NCBI GenBank assembly: GCA_024399115.1
Contig: JAKSHZ010000009.1
Span: forward strand, 1-53,959
Length of the DNA: 53,959 bases
Origin: Bacilli bacterium
GTDB lineage: Bacteria > Bacillota_I > Bacilli_A > RFN20 > CAG-826
Direction: 5' to 3'
Positions 1-10,263 of this stretch are shown here, in pieces. A model generated the notes under the pieces. The model saw only the letters and a program-made list of their open reading frames with translations. It ran no database searches and was not told where the DNA came from. The stretch's first letter is position 1. Each line of letters opens with the position of its first letter. A program made the translations under genes and the position numbers.

Positions 1-3000
1 CCAGAAATCTGAGATCTAAAATCTTGATTAACCATGTAATCATAGTTCGTATCAGTTAATAATTCTTGGAAATTATGTCCATTGCCATCAAAGACAAAAT
101 TAAATGCATTGTGTCCTACAGTCTTGAATTGAATATCGACGTTAACAGGAACAATTTTGACATTATAAGTTTCAATAACGAGTTCGTAACAATCTGAAAC
201 ATCGGTCACAAAACCGCCTCTATAAGATTTAATAGAAACATTGGATGTATCAACTGCTAAAGTAACAACACCATCAGCAACGTCCTTAACTGTGACTAAT
301 CTATATTTTGAAATGAGAGATGCAACATCGTATTTATCCTGACCAATCAAAATATAATCGTATGATGAGGCGCCTTCGTTATAAAGATTTGAAATAACGT
401 TTGTTGCACCACTTAAATCAGTAATAACATATCTAGTTTTACTAGTAGGTGAAGTTACACCATAACTATAAGTAACACCATCATATGGAACGCTTGTGAT
501 GCCATCAGCATCGACTCCTAATGAACTTAAATAAGGGATTGATACTTTAATTTCTCTTGGAGAAATAACCCAATCAACATCAGTAATTTCATTACTTAAT
601 CTATCGAAATATGTAATATCAAAGTTAAATGTCACGTTGTTTGAATAGCTATCCATGACAACGAAAAATAATTCTTCAGTTTCAGAACAAACTGTAGTAA
701 ATGTTTCACAATCAAAATATCCATAAACACCTGAAACAGATAAGTCTGTGGTAATTTTGCCTGTTAAATAGCTTTCATCATAAATGTTTTGGAGTGAATA
801 TTCAGTGCCCTTATAAACAACGTTAAAGTCGCTATCATCAGTGTTGAAATAAACATTTAAGCTAACTTTATTGTCAACGTATGCAGGGGCAACAAAAGGA
901 TCACCATTTTGGTCTACAATCAAATAGTTATTTAAAGATGAATAACCATCAATATCAGAGTTAATAGTCATTACTAATGGAGTAGTTTCAACTCCATAGT
1001 ACATTTTTTCATAGCCACTAACTTCTAAAGTATCTCCATCAGCAAGAGGATTATATTGAGAAATAGTTCCATTTGAGAAGAGCTCGACAGCGTCAGTCAA
1101 GTGATTTGTATATTTCCAATTAGCGAAATATGCATAATCAACATCGAATCTTAAATCACGTTTTGAAACTTCGAATGTGTATTCGCTGAATGAGAATGAG
1201 TAACATGAAGTTACATCTTCTAAACCACAAACGATTCTTGGGTTTCTAGCGACTAATTGATATCCAGTGTCTTCAACATTCTTGATGAATTCTTTCTCTG
1301 TAGTTCCTTTAAAGAAACCAAAATCAAGAGAATCTAAGCTATCAAGACCTTGTAATAATAAGTCTAAGTCACCATTAGTGCCTTGTGAACTTGTGAATAC
1401 ATAGTCTTCCATAGTTCTAACGCCGCCATCATAAGTGAATGAAATCTTGTGTCCGACTTCATCAACTGAGCCAACATGTGAATTTAAATAATGACCAGAA
1501 ATCTCAAATGGTGAAATCTCGTAATTGTATGTATAAGAAACGATATCGTAGTTATCTGTTACTTCTTCATTAGTAACAATGTTGTAAATATAGAAGTTAA
1601 ATGGAGCGTTTACTTGAGTAACGTTACCACTAGAATCAAGAGTTGCGTTCTTAACTGTTGAATAGTTGATCATTTCGAAAGCATCTTCAGAAGTAACTCC
1701 TGCAGTAACAACATAAGCCCCATTTTGTCTACTCAATTCAATGTTATGTTCTTCCCCATCATAAACAAATTCGAATTCTGATGTGTTGAACTTGATATCT
1801 AATGTTTTCTTTAAGACGTTAACTTTATAAACATATTTTGTAATTTCATAGTTATCGATAACATCAGCTGATGTAGCGTTATCAGTAATTTTAATAGAAT
1901 AATCTAAGTCTTTTTCGCCATTAGTCCAACCATAAACAAAACCACCATCAAAGCTTAATGTATGGATGCTTAAAAGGTCGAATTCACTTTCAACCGTGTA
2001 TGAACCATTTTCATATAAGTCTTGAAGAGTAAAGGAATTTCCATTGTATACATAGACAAACTTACCGGCTTCTAAAGAATCTGATTTATAGAATTTAATA
2101 TCGATGTTACGTTTATTAATTTTAAGAGTGTAATCGTTCTTATAAGTTTCAACATCGTAGTTGTTAGTAATATCAGTTGAACCATCAAATACGTGGATAT
2201 CATAGTTAATATCTTTGTATGTATCAGCATTAATCATTGGAGCATCTGCTTCAACAAACTTAATTGTATGTCCTGAACCTGGCGCAACATTTACTAAGGT
2301 CTTATTGTATGTAGCGTCATAAATACCTTGTAAAGAGTGTACTTGAGCATCGTAAAGAACTTCAAAATAAGAAGAATCTAAGTCGATATCAATTTCACGT
2401 TTATTAATGAAATAAGTGTATTGGTAATCTACGATTGAATAGTTGCCAGTAACTTCTTCGCCACTATCGTCTTCAATAACAATTTTATAATCTACTTCAT
2501 AAGTACCAGCGTTAGTTGGTTTTGTTTCTGAAACGAAGTATACAGTATGTCCTGGAAGAATCTCAGTATCAGAAGACATTACGAATCTTTGATCTTCTAC
2601 AGCATCATCTGGATTATATATTTCATCAAAGCAATGTTGTTGAGCGTCATAAGTGAAAGTGAACTCATCTTCGTTTAGCTCGATATCTACTTTTAATGGA
2701 GTAATTGTATATGTGATTGTCTTACCTGAAACATTATAATTTCCAGTTACATCTTCATCTGCACTATTACAAATAATAACGTCAAATGTGTAAGTTCCAC
2801 TATCTAAGACATCTTTTACTACTTCACACCTTTCGATAGAAATATAATCACCATCGTTTAAATCGATTAATGATTCATCATATGGCTTAGAAGCATCACT
2901 AAAGCTAGTGTAGACATCATGAGATAATCCATCATACTTAAAGTTATATTCAGATTCATTAAATGCAAAAGTTACATTTCTATACTTAACATCAAATTCA

Positions 3001-5156
3001 TAGGTGTGATCTACTCTGTTGTAGTTATCAGTTACATCACTTTCAATTCCAGTAATATCGTCATAGTGGATGACTCTAAAATCAGGTGTAATTTGATACT
3101 TAGTCTCACTAGCTTTATCACTAGTCATATCACTATCAGGATCAATCATAACATAGTCACCATCAGCAAGAATGTCATTAATACCTAATGTGCTTGAATT
3201 TGGTATGTCTAGGTCCATCCATCCGGCTTCAGCTGTTGATACACTTCTGTCGTCAGTTTCAAAATCGTATTTTTGTGCACTAAAAAGGTTGCTTAAAGAG
3301 TGGACAGTTCCGTCATATTTGAATGAGAAATAGTTGCTACCAACGGCAGTATTCTCAGCTGTTAAGAAATCGACATCGATCTTAGGAGCTTTAATTCTTA
3401 ATGTTGCTTCACCATCGTTAATAAGTCTAATATCGTAGTCATTATTAACTTCTAGTTCCCCTCTTGCTGGGTCCTTAATAGTAATAGGTTTTGTTTTATT
3501 TAATGAAATTGTGTGAGTGCCACTGTTTGCACTATCCAATTCATTATAGTTAAGTTCATATACGTCTCCATCAACGATACCAATTACAGAATATGCGCTA
3601 GAATCTTTCTTATAATCCTTAGTTCCGTCATACCACTTTTCTTGGTTCTTCAATGAGATTGTTAATGTTTGTTTACCTATTGCGAATAAATCGCTATCGA
3701 AAGAAATTTCGTAGTTTCTTAAAACTGACTCAGTCTTAGTTGAGTCACTGAAGATATTGAAAATTAATAATCCGTTTTCTTCTAAACCTGCATCGATATA
3801 ATCGCCATATGAGACACCATTTTCGTCTGTCTTATATTGAATTTCGATTACTTCTTTACTAGGATCTGCCAACGAACAATTATTAACAATTTTGTAAATT
3901 GGTTGAGTTGGATCATCAATTGGATATGTATCCTTAAGAGTTAAACGGTCATAGACCTTAACATTTGTGTATGAAATATCTAAAGGACGTTTAGAGATAT
4001 TCATCTTTCCATACACAGCAGTTACATCGTAATAATCATCAGTAACATCTACGCCTTTAGAGTTAATAATCTTATATGTAAATGAGTTATCAACGTTCTT
4101 GCATGCGTCAATTTGTCTTGAAGATTTTTCTGGCTTTTTAAGGTCGTCAAATTCAACAATTAACTCATCTCCAGGTAATAATTTACCTACGCGGTCATAA
4201 GCAAATTCTGATGCTTCAAATGGCTCACCATTATAAACTTTATCGATAGATTCGGAAGTTAATTTGATTTGGATTTTATTAACAATTAATGAATTAAAAT
4301 TCTTAGTAATACTATATTGGCTAGTAACATCTACGTCATCCTTATTGAGAATTTTAATTTCTCTTTCGTTTGAAATTTGTCCAATGTCAGTAATTGAAGG
4401 CGAAACGAAAGACTCTTCAGAGAATCTATCCTCATATGCGAGTTCACCTACTAAAGTATAATTATCATTTTTAAGAGGAGTTCCATCATAATCTCTACTT
4501 GCTCCAGGGAAATCTAAAGTAAGTTTTTTAGGAAGAAATTCAAGTTCTTTATCTTCAGTAGTAAAGTTATAACACTTAGTAACATCTTCGCCGCGTTCAT
4601 TGACAATAGCGACTTTGTCTAAGTCAACCTTTACATTAGTTTTCTTTGCAGAAATATCTTCGTATACAAAGTCATATTTATCGAGTTTATCGTATCCAAC
4701 TAAAGACACAGTATCTAATAATGGATCATCACCATAAGTAACTCTTTGAGCTGATCTAATATTAAGATCTAAATTTAAAGGTTTAATTGTATATTTAACT
4801 GGATCTGAATAATAGTAGGATCCAAAATTGTTTTCACTTCTTAAACGAGCTTCGTAATCACCAACAAAATATGGTGCTTCAGTAGTCCAACTATCATCAG
4901 AAGCATTTAATGGTCTATACTCAGTTTCTACATCACCACTTAAGAATGATGAGCCTTCTAACTTAATTGTTTCACCATAAAAGATTTCGTTTGCGCTGAT
5001 TGACACATCACCAACAAGACCTTTAGTCGAAACTAAGCCAACAGTAGTAGCAGTAGCAACACCTAAAGTTGCGATAATAGGCACACGAAATTTAAAGACT
5101 GCTGAAAGAGTCTTAGCGGCACGTTTTACGGATTTCTCGTATTTCTCGTATCTCAT
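1..5156 (-). CDS. giant MBG/Ig-like repeat surface protein, 3' end outside window
   Basis: The minus frame is open from the ATG at 5156 to the window edge, 1718 codons without a stop, so the C-terminus is missing. The first 20 or so residues are basic, then residues about 23-48 are hydrophobic (signal or membrane anchor). The rest is a chain of at least a dozen diverged modules of roughly 80-120 aa. Each tends to begin with an aromatic pattern such as FTYDG followed by HSL or LY, and to end with a DNY-x-x-x-x-Y-x-x-x-I-x-KR pattern leading into the next module. This layout matches MBG/YDG-type bacterial immunoglobulin-like repeats of adhesins and fibres (family knowledge). No sortase motif can be judged because the end is missing. 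It starts 2 nt after the stop of the transglutaminase gene and is the last gene of the operon visible here. Likely an extracellular stalk or adhesin; ligand unknown. Confidence 0.85.
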   Translation of the reverse strand, partial: MRYEKYEKSVKRAAKTLSAVFKFRVPIIATLGVATATTVGLVSTKGLVGDVSISANEIFYGETIKLEGSSFLSGDVETEYRPLNASDDSWTTEAPYFVGDYEARLRSENNFGSYYYSDPVKYTIKPLNLDLNIRSAQRVTYGDDPLLDTVSLVGYDKLDKYDFVYEDISAKKTNVKVDLDKVAIVNERGEDVTKCYNFTTEDKELEFLPKKLTLDFPGASRDYDGTPLKNDNYTLVGELAYEDRFSEESFVSPSITDIGQISNEREIKILNKDDVDVTSQYSITKNFNSLIVNKIQIKLTSESIDKVYNGEPFEASEFAYDRVGKLLPGDELIVEFDDLKKPEKSSRQIDACKNVDNSFTYKIINSKGVDVTDDYYDVTAVYGKMNISKRPLDISYTNVKVYDRLTLKDTYPIDDPTQPIYKIVNNCSLADPSKEVIEIQYKTDENGVSYGDYIDAGLEENGLLIFNIFSDSTKTESVLRNYEISFDSDLFAIGKQTLTISLKNQEKWYDGTKDYKKDSSAYSVIGIVDGDVYELNYNELDSANSGTHTISLNKTKPITIKDPARGELEVNNDYDIRLINDGEATLRIKAPKIDVDFLTAENTAVGSNYFSFKYDGTVHSLSNLFSAQKYDFETDDRSVSTAEAGWMDLDIPNSSTLGINDILADGDYVMIDPDSDMTSDKASETKYQITPDFRVIHYDDITGIESDVTDNYNRVDHTYEFDVKYRNVTFAFNESEYNFKYDGLSHDVYTSFSDASKPYDESLIDLNDGDYISIERCEVVKDVLDSGTYTFDVIICNSADEDVTGNYNVSGKTITYTITPLKVDIELNEDEFTFTYDAQQHCFDEIYNPDDAVEDQRFVMSSDTEILPGHTVYFVSETKPTNAGTYEVDYKIVIEDDSGEEVTGNYSIVDYQYTYFINKREIDIDLDSSYFEVLYDAQVHSLQGIYDATYNKTLVNVAPGSGHTIKFVEADAPMINADTYKDINYDIHVFDGSTDITNNYDVETYKNDYTLKINKRNIDIKFYKSDSLEAGKFVYVYNGNSFTLQDLYENGSYTVESEFDLLSIHTLSFDGGFVYGWTNGEKDLDYSIKITDNATSADVIDNYEITKYVYKVNVLKKTLDIKFNTSEFEFVYDGEEHNIELSRQNGAYVVTAGVTSEDAFEMINYSTVKNATLDSSGNVTQVNAPFNFYIYNIVTNEEVTDNYDIVSYTYNYEISPFEISGHYLNSHVGSVDEVGHKISFTYDGGVRTMEDYVFTSSQGTNGDLDLLLQGLDSLDSLDFGFFKGTTEKEFIKNVEDTGYQLVARNPRIVCGLEDVTSCYSFSFSEYTFEVSKRDLRFDVDYAYFANWKYTNHLTDAVELFSNGTISQYNPLADGDTLEVSGYEKMYYGVETTPLVMTINSDIDGYSSLNNYLIVDQNGDPFVAPAYVDNKVSLNVYFNTDDSDFNVVYKGTEYSLQNIYDESYLTGKITTDLSVSGVYGYFDCETFTTVCSETEELFFVVMDSYSNNVTFNFDITYFDRLSNEITDVDWVISPREIKVSIPYLSSLGVDADGITSVPYDGVTYSYGVTSPTSKTRYVITDLSGATNVISNLYNEGASSYDYILIGQDKYDVASLISKYRLVTVKDVADGVVTLAVDTSNVSIKSYRGGFVTDVSDCYELVIETYNVKIVPVNVDIQFKTVGHNAFNFVFDGNGHNFQELLTDTNYDYMVNQDFRSQIS

Positions 5157-5158
5157 AA

Positions 5159-8100
5159 TTAGACCACCATTAAGACTCCGAAGTCTTCAGTAATATCATA
5201 GAGTTCAGTAATATCGATAGGTTCACCATCGACGTAACGATAAATTTTCACTGAAACACTAGCATCAATTGAGCCTTTTTCTGCAAGAGTTGCAAAGGAA
5301 TCAACAAATAAATAATCTGGAATGCCATTAATTCCCAATAGATATGCATCTTGGAATGAATCATATTGAATATCATCTATAGTCAAATTGCTAACGGAAA
5401 CAGACATAATTCTTGCAACAAGTGGTCCTTCTATTGCTAAAGTTTCTTCGTCACTATTTTGATTTTCTGTATAGATTGTAATTGGTCTTCTTGAGACTTG
5501 AACTTTAACATTCTTAAATACACAAAGACCGTCTTCGTTTGCGAATTGACCGCCTTTTGAATTAGTAAATATATTAGTAACATCGTTACCTCTTTTATCG
5601 TTAATTGTGTAATAAACATCAGCTCTTAAGTCTGAATCTATAGCAGCTTCATAGTCGTATAAAGGCTCATCTGTTCCAGCTTTAACAACTTTTTGTGGAA
5701 CTACTCTATAAGAGCTTGAGAAGCTTTGATGACTCATTGTTCCTTTAGTTTCAACAACCTTAATATCAGTTAAATCATAAATATCAGTAACATCAACTCT
5801 ACTGCCAGAATATACTTTATTAATTTTTGGTAAAACTAAAGCAAGACTCATTGTGTTGAGCTCAGTTTGGATACCGCCACCACCAGGGCCTTTTCCGTAT
5901 GTATCATCGTCTTCTTCTTGTGGTTTAGAAACGTCTCTATCGTAATCGAAGTTACCAGGAGTACAATCCCAAATCATCCATCCAATGCCATCAACGAAAA
6001 CTTCTGTCCAAGCATGGCAAGTAGAAGGACCGACATAGCAGTCTTGTCCTGCGATACTTCTAGAAGCGAATCCAGTTACCCATCTAGCACTAATTCCCAT
6101 CCAACGACATAAGAGGGTTGCGAATGTTGCGAAGTGTTGACAGATACCTTCTTTGTAATAAACGAATGCGTCTAATGTATCAGAGAAACTATTTCCGTAA
6201 TCGAAATCTAAATTGTATGTGAAATTATCTGCTAAATACTTTCTAATAGCAGTTAACTTTTCAAACGTAGAATATCCTTCTCCACGATAGACACCTAAAC
6301 CAGTTGTTTGACAGATTAAGGCATGCTTTGTAGAGACATCTAAATATCTTCCGCTTTCTTGCAAATATTGAGAATATTTATTTCTAGCATTTCTAATTGC
6401 AGTAGCATTCGAAGAAGCACCATTCATTAATAATGAAATATTTGCATCGGTCGTATCAATCATAGTTGAGATGAAAGTTGCCTTAGTACCAGCGTTTTGT
6501 TTTAAACCTGGAGTAGCGTCGTTCTTTTGAGTATACTCGCTATATGCAGGGACTAAACCATTGGTCATGTTGCTCAAATATTCAACTTCAAATGTCCTTG
6601 TCTTGAAAATAGGATTACTCTCTGCGGCTGCATTTACATAAGAGAAAGGAGAAACAGAGTCAGTTGAAGGTACTTCATAACCACCATTAACGTTACTCCA
6701 TCCTGTTCCTGAGTAATCACCATATGATGCAGATTGGAAATAAACTGTACCAGAGTAGTCAGATTTAAATTTAATGACAGATGAAGATTTTCCATCTTTA
6801 CCAGGGAAGCCTTTGTTACCAGGACCTTTATTTGAAAGTTGAGTTTGAATATCACCACTTCCACCAGCAATATCATTATTTAATTGATTTGATAATTTAT
6901 CTCTATCACTACCAAGATCTGATCCAGCGTCTTCAGGTGCAGACTCAATATTTAATGGGTTTAAAACAACCCAACCAAGGTTATCCATATATACTTCTGG
7001 ACAACTTGAAAGTAAGTCAGCGCCAACATAGCCAACGCCTTTTCCTTCCTCAGCTTCAGTCAAGAATCCATGTGCGATTCTTGCAGGAATACCGAGTGAA
7101 CGGAACATGAAAATAGCATATGTTGTAAGATATTCAAAATTACCAACTTTTTTATTATTGATTTCTAAAATAGGATCTCCAGAGACTTTCTTAGTGCTCA
7201 TTGAAGATTTATAATTGCTTTCCATATATTCAGCAAGTTTTGCAATAACTGAATAATCAGGAGATTCTCTATTGAAAACTAAACCATTAGCGTCACATTC
7301 AGTTTTAAGAACGCTATATTCATTAGGCATTTCTAAATAATGTTCGTACGCGTATGCGCGATATTTTTGTTCTTTCTCTTTTACATCACTTGAGAAATCA
7401 GCAAGTCTAAGTGCGTTAAATAATGTTGGCTCATATGGAGAGAAGTATCCTTCTGTAACATATTCATTATTTTGAACAGAAGTTAAAGCATAGCAATCTG
7501 AGTTAGCTGGACGTGAATTATCTGATTCATATTCTGGAACTGGATATACTTTAAAGTCTTTTAAATACTTAAATGAATATGTGTACTTATAAGAATCTAA
7601 GTTATAGCCAATCATCTTCATTAAGCTATTAATTTGAGGATTCTTAAGTTTATCCGCGACGAAATTAAGTGGTTGATAGTCGCCAATACCAACTGAGTTT
7701 CCGTTATAGTAATCGTTACCGACCCATTTCTTCTTTTTAGGAGACCATTTACCCTCACTTTCGGTTCTAAAAATCATTGGACCGCTATAAGGTGCGCTTA
7801 ATTCGAACTCGAAAGCTGGAATCTTTGGAAGATCATCTAAAGAAAGATCTAAAAACTTCATTAAATCTTCAAGAGAAATGTTGAATTTTTGCATCAATTC
7901 TAGGAGTTTTTCCCAGTCAATATCTTCAGGATTAATCTTAGGAATCTTGAAGTTTGCGTAAACTGCTTTTGCAGTAAAGTTATAGTACATGTAGTTAGGT
8001 GTGATATCTGGAATACCATTTCCTGATGTATCCCAACCTAAGAAAGTATAGAAGTTTCCATCTTCATCTCCTTCTTTTTCAGGAGCTTCTGGAACATCGA

Positions 8101-8296
8101 TTTTTGTACCTCTTTTTTGAGTAGTCTCTAAAAGAAGAACTTCATCTGCGTAGAACTCACCATGGTAACTTCTAACGTTATCTGTAGCAAAATCAATAAC
8201 ACCGTTATCTGCTAAGACTAAGCTAGTAACGACTGTAAGTGTGCTTAAAAGACCTAATGAAGATCCTAAAATTCCTATGAGCTTACTCGTTTTCAT
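5159..8296 (-). CDS. exported protein with tandem transglutaminase-like domains, first one catalytically dead
   Basis: 1045 aa. I place the start at the ATG at 8296, not at an upstream in-frame codon, because GGAGG lies 8 nt before it; this overlaps the preceding gene by 14 bp. Residues about 6-30 form a signal peptide or anchor. An InlB-like repeat follows (about 45-105, core YTFLGWD and MYYNFTA). A first transglutaminase fold (about 375-445, SLGIPARIAHGF) has Phe387 where the nucleophilic Cys belongs, and the His and Asp positions are also replaced. A second fold (about 705-785) keeps the triad: Cys719 in GICQHF, His761 in CHAWTEV and Asp777 in WDCTP. The C-terminal 250 residues are Ig/MBG-like. 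A protein-crosslinking or protease-like role outside the cell is known for the family; the substrate is unknown, and the adjacent giant repeat protein is an inferred candidate. Confidence 0.88.
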   Translation of the reverse strand: MKTSKLIGILGSSLGLLSTLTVVTSLVLADNGVIDFATDNVRSYHGEFYADEVLLLETTQKRGTKIDVPEAPEKEGDEDGNFYTFLGWDTSGNGIPDITPNYMYYNFTAKAVYANFKIPKINPEDIDWEKLLELMQKFNISLEDLMKFLDLSLDDLPKIPAFEFELSAPYSGPMIFRTESEGKWSPKKKKWVGNDYYNGNSVGIGDYQPLNFVADKLKNPQINSLMKMIGYNLDSYKYTYSFKYLKDFKVYPVPEYESDNSRPANSDCYALTSVQNNEYVTEGYFSPYEPTLFNALRLADFSSDVKEKEQKYRAYAYEHYLEMPNEYSVLKTECDANGLVFNRESPDYSVIAKLAEYMESNYKSSMSTKKVSGDPILEINNKKVGNFEYLTTYAIFMFRSLGIPARIAHGFLTEAEEGKGVGYVGADLLSSCPEVYMDNLGWVVLNPLNIESAPEDAGSDLGSDRDKLSNQLNNDIAGGSGDIQTQLSNKGPGNKGFPGKDGKSSSVIKFKSDYSGTVYFQSASYGDYSGTGWSNVNGGYEVPSTDSVSPFSYVNAAAESNPIFKTRTFEVEYLSNMTNGLVPAYSEYTQKNDATPGLKQNAGTKATFISTMIDTTDANISLLMNGASSNATAIRNARNKYSQYLQESGRYLDVSTKHALICQTTGLGVYRGEGYSTFEKLTAIRKYLADNFTYNLDFDYGNSFSDTLDAFVYYKEGICQHFATFATLLCRWMGISARWVTGFASRSIAGQDCYVGPSTCHAWTEVFVDGIGWMIWDCTPGNFDYDRDVSKPQEEDDDTYGKGPGGGGIQTELNTMSLALVLPKINKVYSGSRVDVTDIYDLTDIKVVETKGTMSHQSFSSSYRVVPQKVVKAGTDEPLYDYEAAIDSDLRADVYYTINDKRGNDVTNIFTNSKGGQFANEDGLCVFKNVKVQVSRRPITIYTENQNSDEETLAIEGPLVARIMSVSVSNLTIDDIQYDSFQDAYLLGINGIPDYLFVDSFATLAEKGSIDASVSVKIYRYVDGEPIDITELYDITEDFGVLMVV

Positions 8297-8783
8297 AATG
8301 AGCCTCCATAGGATCTTCGTTAGGTGTTTCATCTTCTGTCTTATCAGTGATTACACCATGTGGGTTGAATTCAAAATACACCGGAGTTGCAGTGAATGAA
8401 TAATACATTTTATTAGGTAACACATCTGGGATATTGTCTTGATTAGTGTCCCATCCGATGAAAGTATAAGTTGTGCCATCTTCGCTTTCTGGTCTTTCTT
8501 TATAGTTATCAAGATTGACGTCAATTTCAAATTTTTCCCCTCTTTTGAAAGTCTTATCAGCGATGATTTCTTCGTTATAATCAAGGAAGACACAACGGTA
8601 ACTTCTAACTGTAAAAGTTAAAGAAGGAATGACTTCGAGCATAGCTAAAACCCCAATAGCAATAACTATTAAGGCTGCAGTGATGCCAACAATTGATCCA
8701 AAAGAACTAATGCCTTTTGAGACTTTGTTTAACTTCTTATATTGCTCATGTAAGTCGATTACTTTAACTTTCTTAGCTGCCAT
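8283..8783 (-). CDS. membrane protein with one extracellular InlB-like repeat
   Basis: 166 aa. It has a short basic N-terminus, one hydrophobic segment at about 24-50, then a single InlB/Listeria-Bacteroides-type repeat (about 58-145) with core YTFIGWD and MYYSFTA, and an acidic tail. The repeat is clearly homologous to the N-terminal module of the transglutaminase protein encoded immediately downstream, including the calcium-site-like D-x-N-x-D-N-I-P-D stretch. The start follows the stop of the upstream ATPase gene by 2 nt (TAG TT ATG) with no clear Shine-Dalgarno, so it is probably translationally coupled. Function unknown. Its matching module suggests it docks with, or assembles beside, the transglutaminase protein. 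Confidence 0.8.
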   Translation of the reverse strand: MAAKKVKVIDLHEQYKKLNKVSKGISSFGSIVGITAALIVIAIGVLAMLEVIPSLTFTVRSYRCVFLDYNEEIIADKTFKRGEKFEIDVNLDNYKERPESEDGTTYTFIGWDTNQDNIPDVLPNKMYYSFTATPVYFEFNPHGVITDKTEDETPNEDPMEAHYENE

Positions 8784-8785
8784 AA

Positions 8786-10243
8786 CTATACATTCATGAT
8801 TAATTTTTGAATTGTAGCAATACAGACAGGCATTTCATCTTGTCCGAAAATTTCATTGATTTTTGCTATCAATTCTTCGCTCTTAGTTTTTAAAACTAAT
8901 GGGTTTGTAGCTTCAAGTTTTCTTAAAACTTTCTTAGCTAAAAGGTCATCGAGTGCTTCTGTTTCAGTACCACCACATGCGATATAAATTGGTACATATT
9001 GTTCGATTTGTCTTCTGATACGGTTACCGAAAGTAACTGAGAAGTTCTTTGTTAAGAAATTATCGAACTCTTTGATTCTATTTCTTCCACGCTTTGTCAA
9101 TGCGTATTCTCTCTTTGCTTTGTTGACAAGTTCAGTGAAAACATCTTGGCTAATTGTGATTGGTTCGAAGTCATCTTCACCAACGAATGGTTCACATCTA
9201 TAGTCAAGGTTCATGATCATACTTCTATCGTAAACTTTGTCTGAAATAGCGAATGTAGAGTCATCGTTATTAGCGGTTCCGATAAATGTCACGTTATTAG
9301 GTAAGATTAAGTTACCGTTTTTAAGTTCTTTAGGGTCACGTTTAGAGACAATTGTTGTAACTTCTAGGATTCTTTCCTTAACTGTTGGAAGCTCGAGTAA
9401 TGAAAGGAATTCAGCGAAATAGTATTCAACACGAGCAATGTTCATTTCATCGAGAACGATTAAGAACATTTTGTTAGTTTTATTAGCCTCATAAAGTTTT
9501 TCAAGAAGCATTGATTCGTTGAATTTACCTGTGAATTCGTTATAGTAACCGATTAAGTCGCTTCTTTCCTTCCACATTGGTTGAACTGGAATAACTGTAG
9601 TTTGAACACCAGTAAATCTACCCCAAGCAACTGGGAGAGAAGTTTTACCAGTACCAGACATACCTTGAAGAATTAAAATCTTTGTACAACCTAATGAAGT
9701 AATAAATCTTCTAATATCTTGGATTGAATAGTAAAGTGGGTTACCTTCAATTCTTGAAGCATAGCTTCTGAAACGACGGCAGATATACTCTAAAGTAAGT
9801 CCTGGAGTAGTCACTACTCTTTGTTTCTTTGGATATAATTCATCTAATTGAGAGAGTTTTTGGAACCTCCTTAACTTAGACTTTTTCTCATCTTCGTTCT
9901 TCTTATCCATGACCTTAGTTGCAGAAACTAATTTACCATGAGAATCGACATATTCTAATGTAACTGAGATGACGTCTGGGTTATTTAAACGTGCAACACA
10001 TCTAAATAAAACGCAGAGTAAGAATAAGAACATAGCAAAAATGCCACCTAAGAACATATACGAAGTGAATGTGTTCTCTAAGTTAATCAAATCAGTACTG
10101 TCTTCTGGCATAGTTTTGAATTTATGTAAGAAGCAAAGCAAGATGATGATTAAGAATAATAAAGCTACGCCAGCAAAAAACACCATCAAGACATCTTGAA
10201 GTGGAACATATATCGTGCTGCGTCCTTTTTTCTGTTCTGCCAT
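8786..10243 (-). CDS. membrane-anchored McrB-like AAA+ ATPase (two N-terminal helices)
   Basis: 485 aa. Two membrane helices (about 18-40 and 61-83) precede a cytosolic AAA+ module. Walker A is GMSGTGKT at 194-201, Walker B is LIVLDEMN with Asp265 and Glu266, sensor 1 is GTANND with Asn325/326, and an Arg-finger candidate is Arg340 in VYDRSM. The LIGYYNE segment after Walker A and the DEMN form of Walker B are typical of the McrB/dynein-type AAA+ group. No DNA-recognition domain is present, unlike restriction McrB. It is a close paralogue of the ATPase at 12148-13518, with near-identical cores and different N-termini. It lies between the DUF2357/coiled-coil gene and the InlB-repeat gene. GTP versus ATP preference cannot be read from the sequence. 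Family call is firm; function in this context is inferred. Confidence 0.88.
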   Translation of the reverse strand: MAEQKKGRSTIYVPLQDVLMVFFAGVALLFLIIILLCFLHKFKTMPEDSTDLINLENTFTSYMFLGGIFAMFLFLLCVLFRCVARLNNPDVISVTLEYVDSHGKLVSATKVMDKKNEDEKKSKLRRFQKLSQLDELYPKKQRVVTTPGLTLEYICRRFRSYASRIEGNPLYYSIQDIRRFITSLGCTKILILQGMSGTGKTSLPVAWGRFTGVQTTVIPVQPMWKERSDLIGYYNEFTGKFNESMLLEKLYEANKTNKMFLIVLDEMNIARVEYYFAEFLSLLELPTVKERILEVTTIVSKRDPKELKNGNLILPNNVTFIGTANNDDSTFAISDKVYDRSMIMNLDYRCEPFVGEDDFEPITISQDVFTELVNKAKREYALTKRGRNRIKEFDNFLTKNFSVTFGNRIRRQIEQYVPIYIACGGTETEALDDLLAKKVLRKLEATNPLVLKTKSEELIAKINEIFGQDEMPVCIATIQKLIMNV

Positions 10244-10263
10244 TTTCCTTTTTCCTTTATTAA

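Noticed and set aside
3006..4461. Short plus-strand open frames opposite the giant gene
   Set aside because: Low-complexity antisense shadows without ribosome sites or family features.
1..5156. Tandem DNA repeats or a CRISPR-like array in the giant gene
   Set aside because: Similarity is at protein level only; the DNA copies are too diverged and irregularly spaced. No CRISPR array was seen anywhere.
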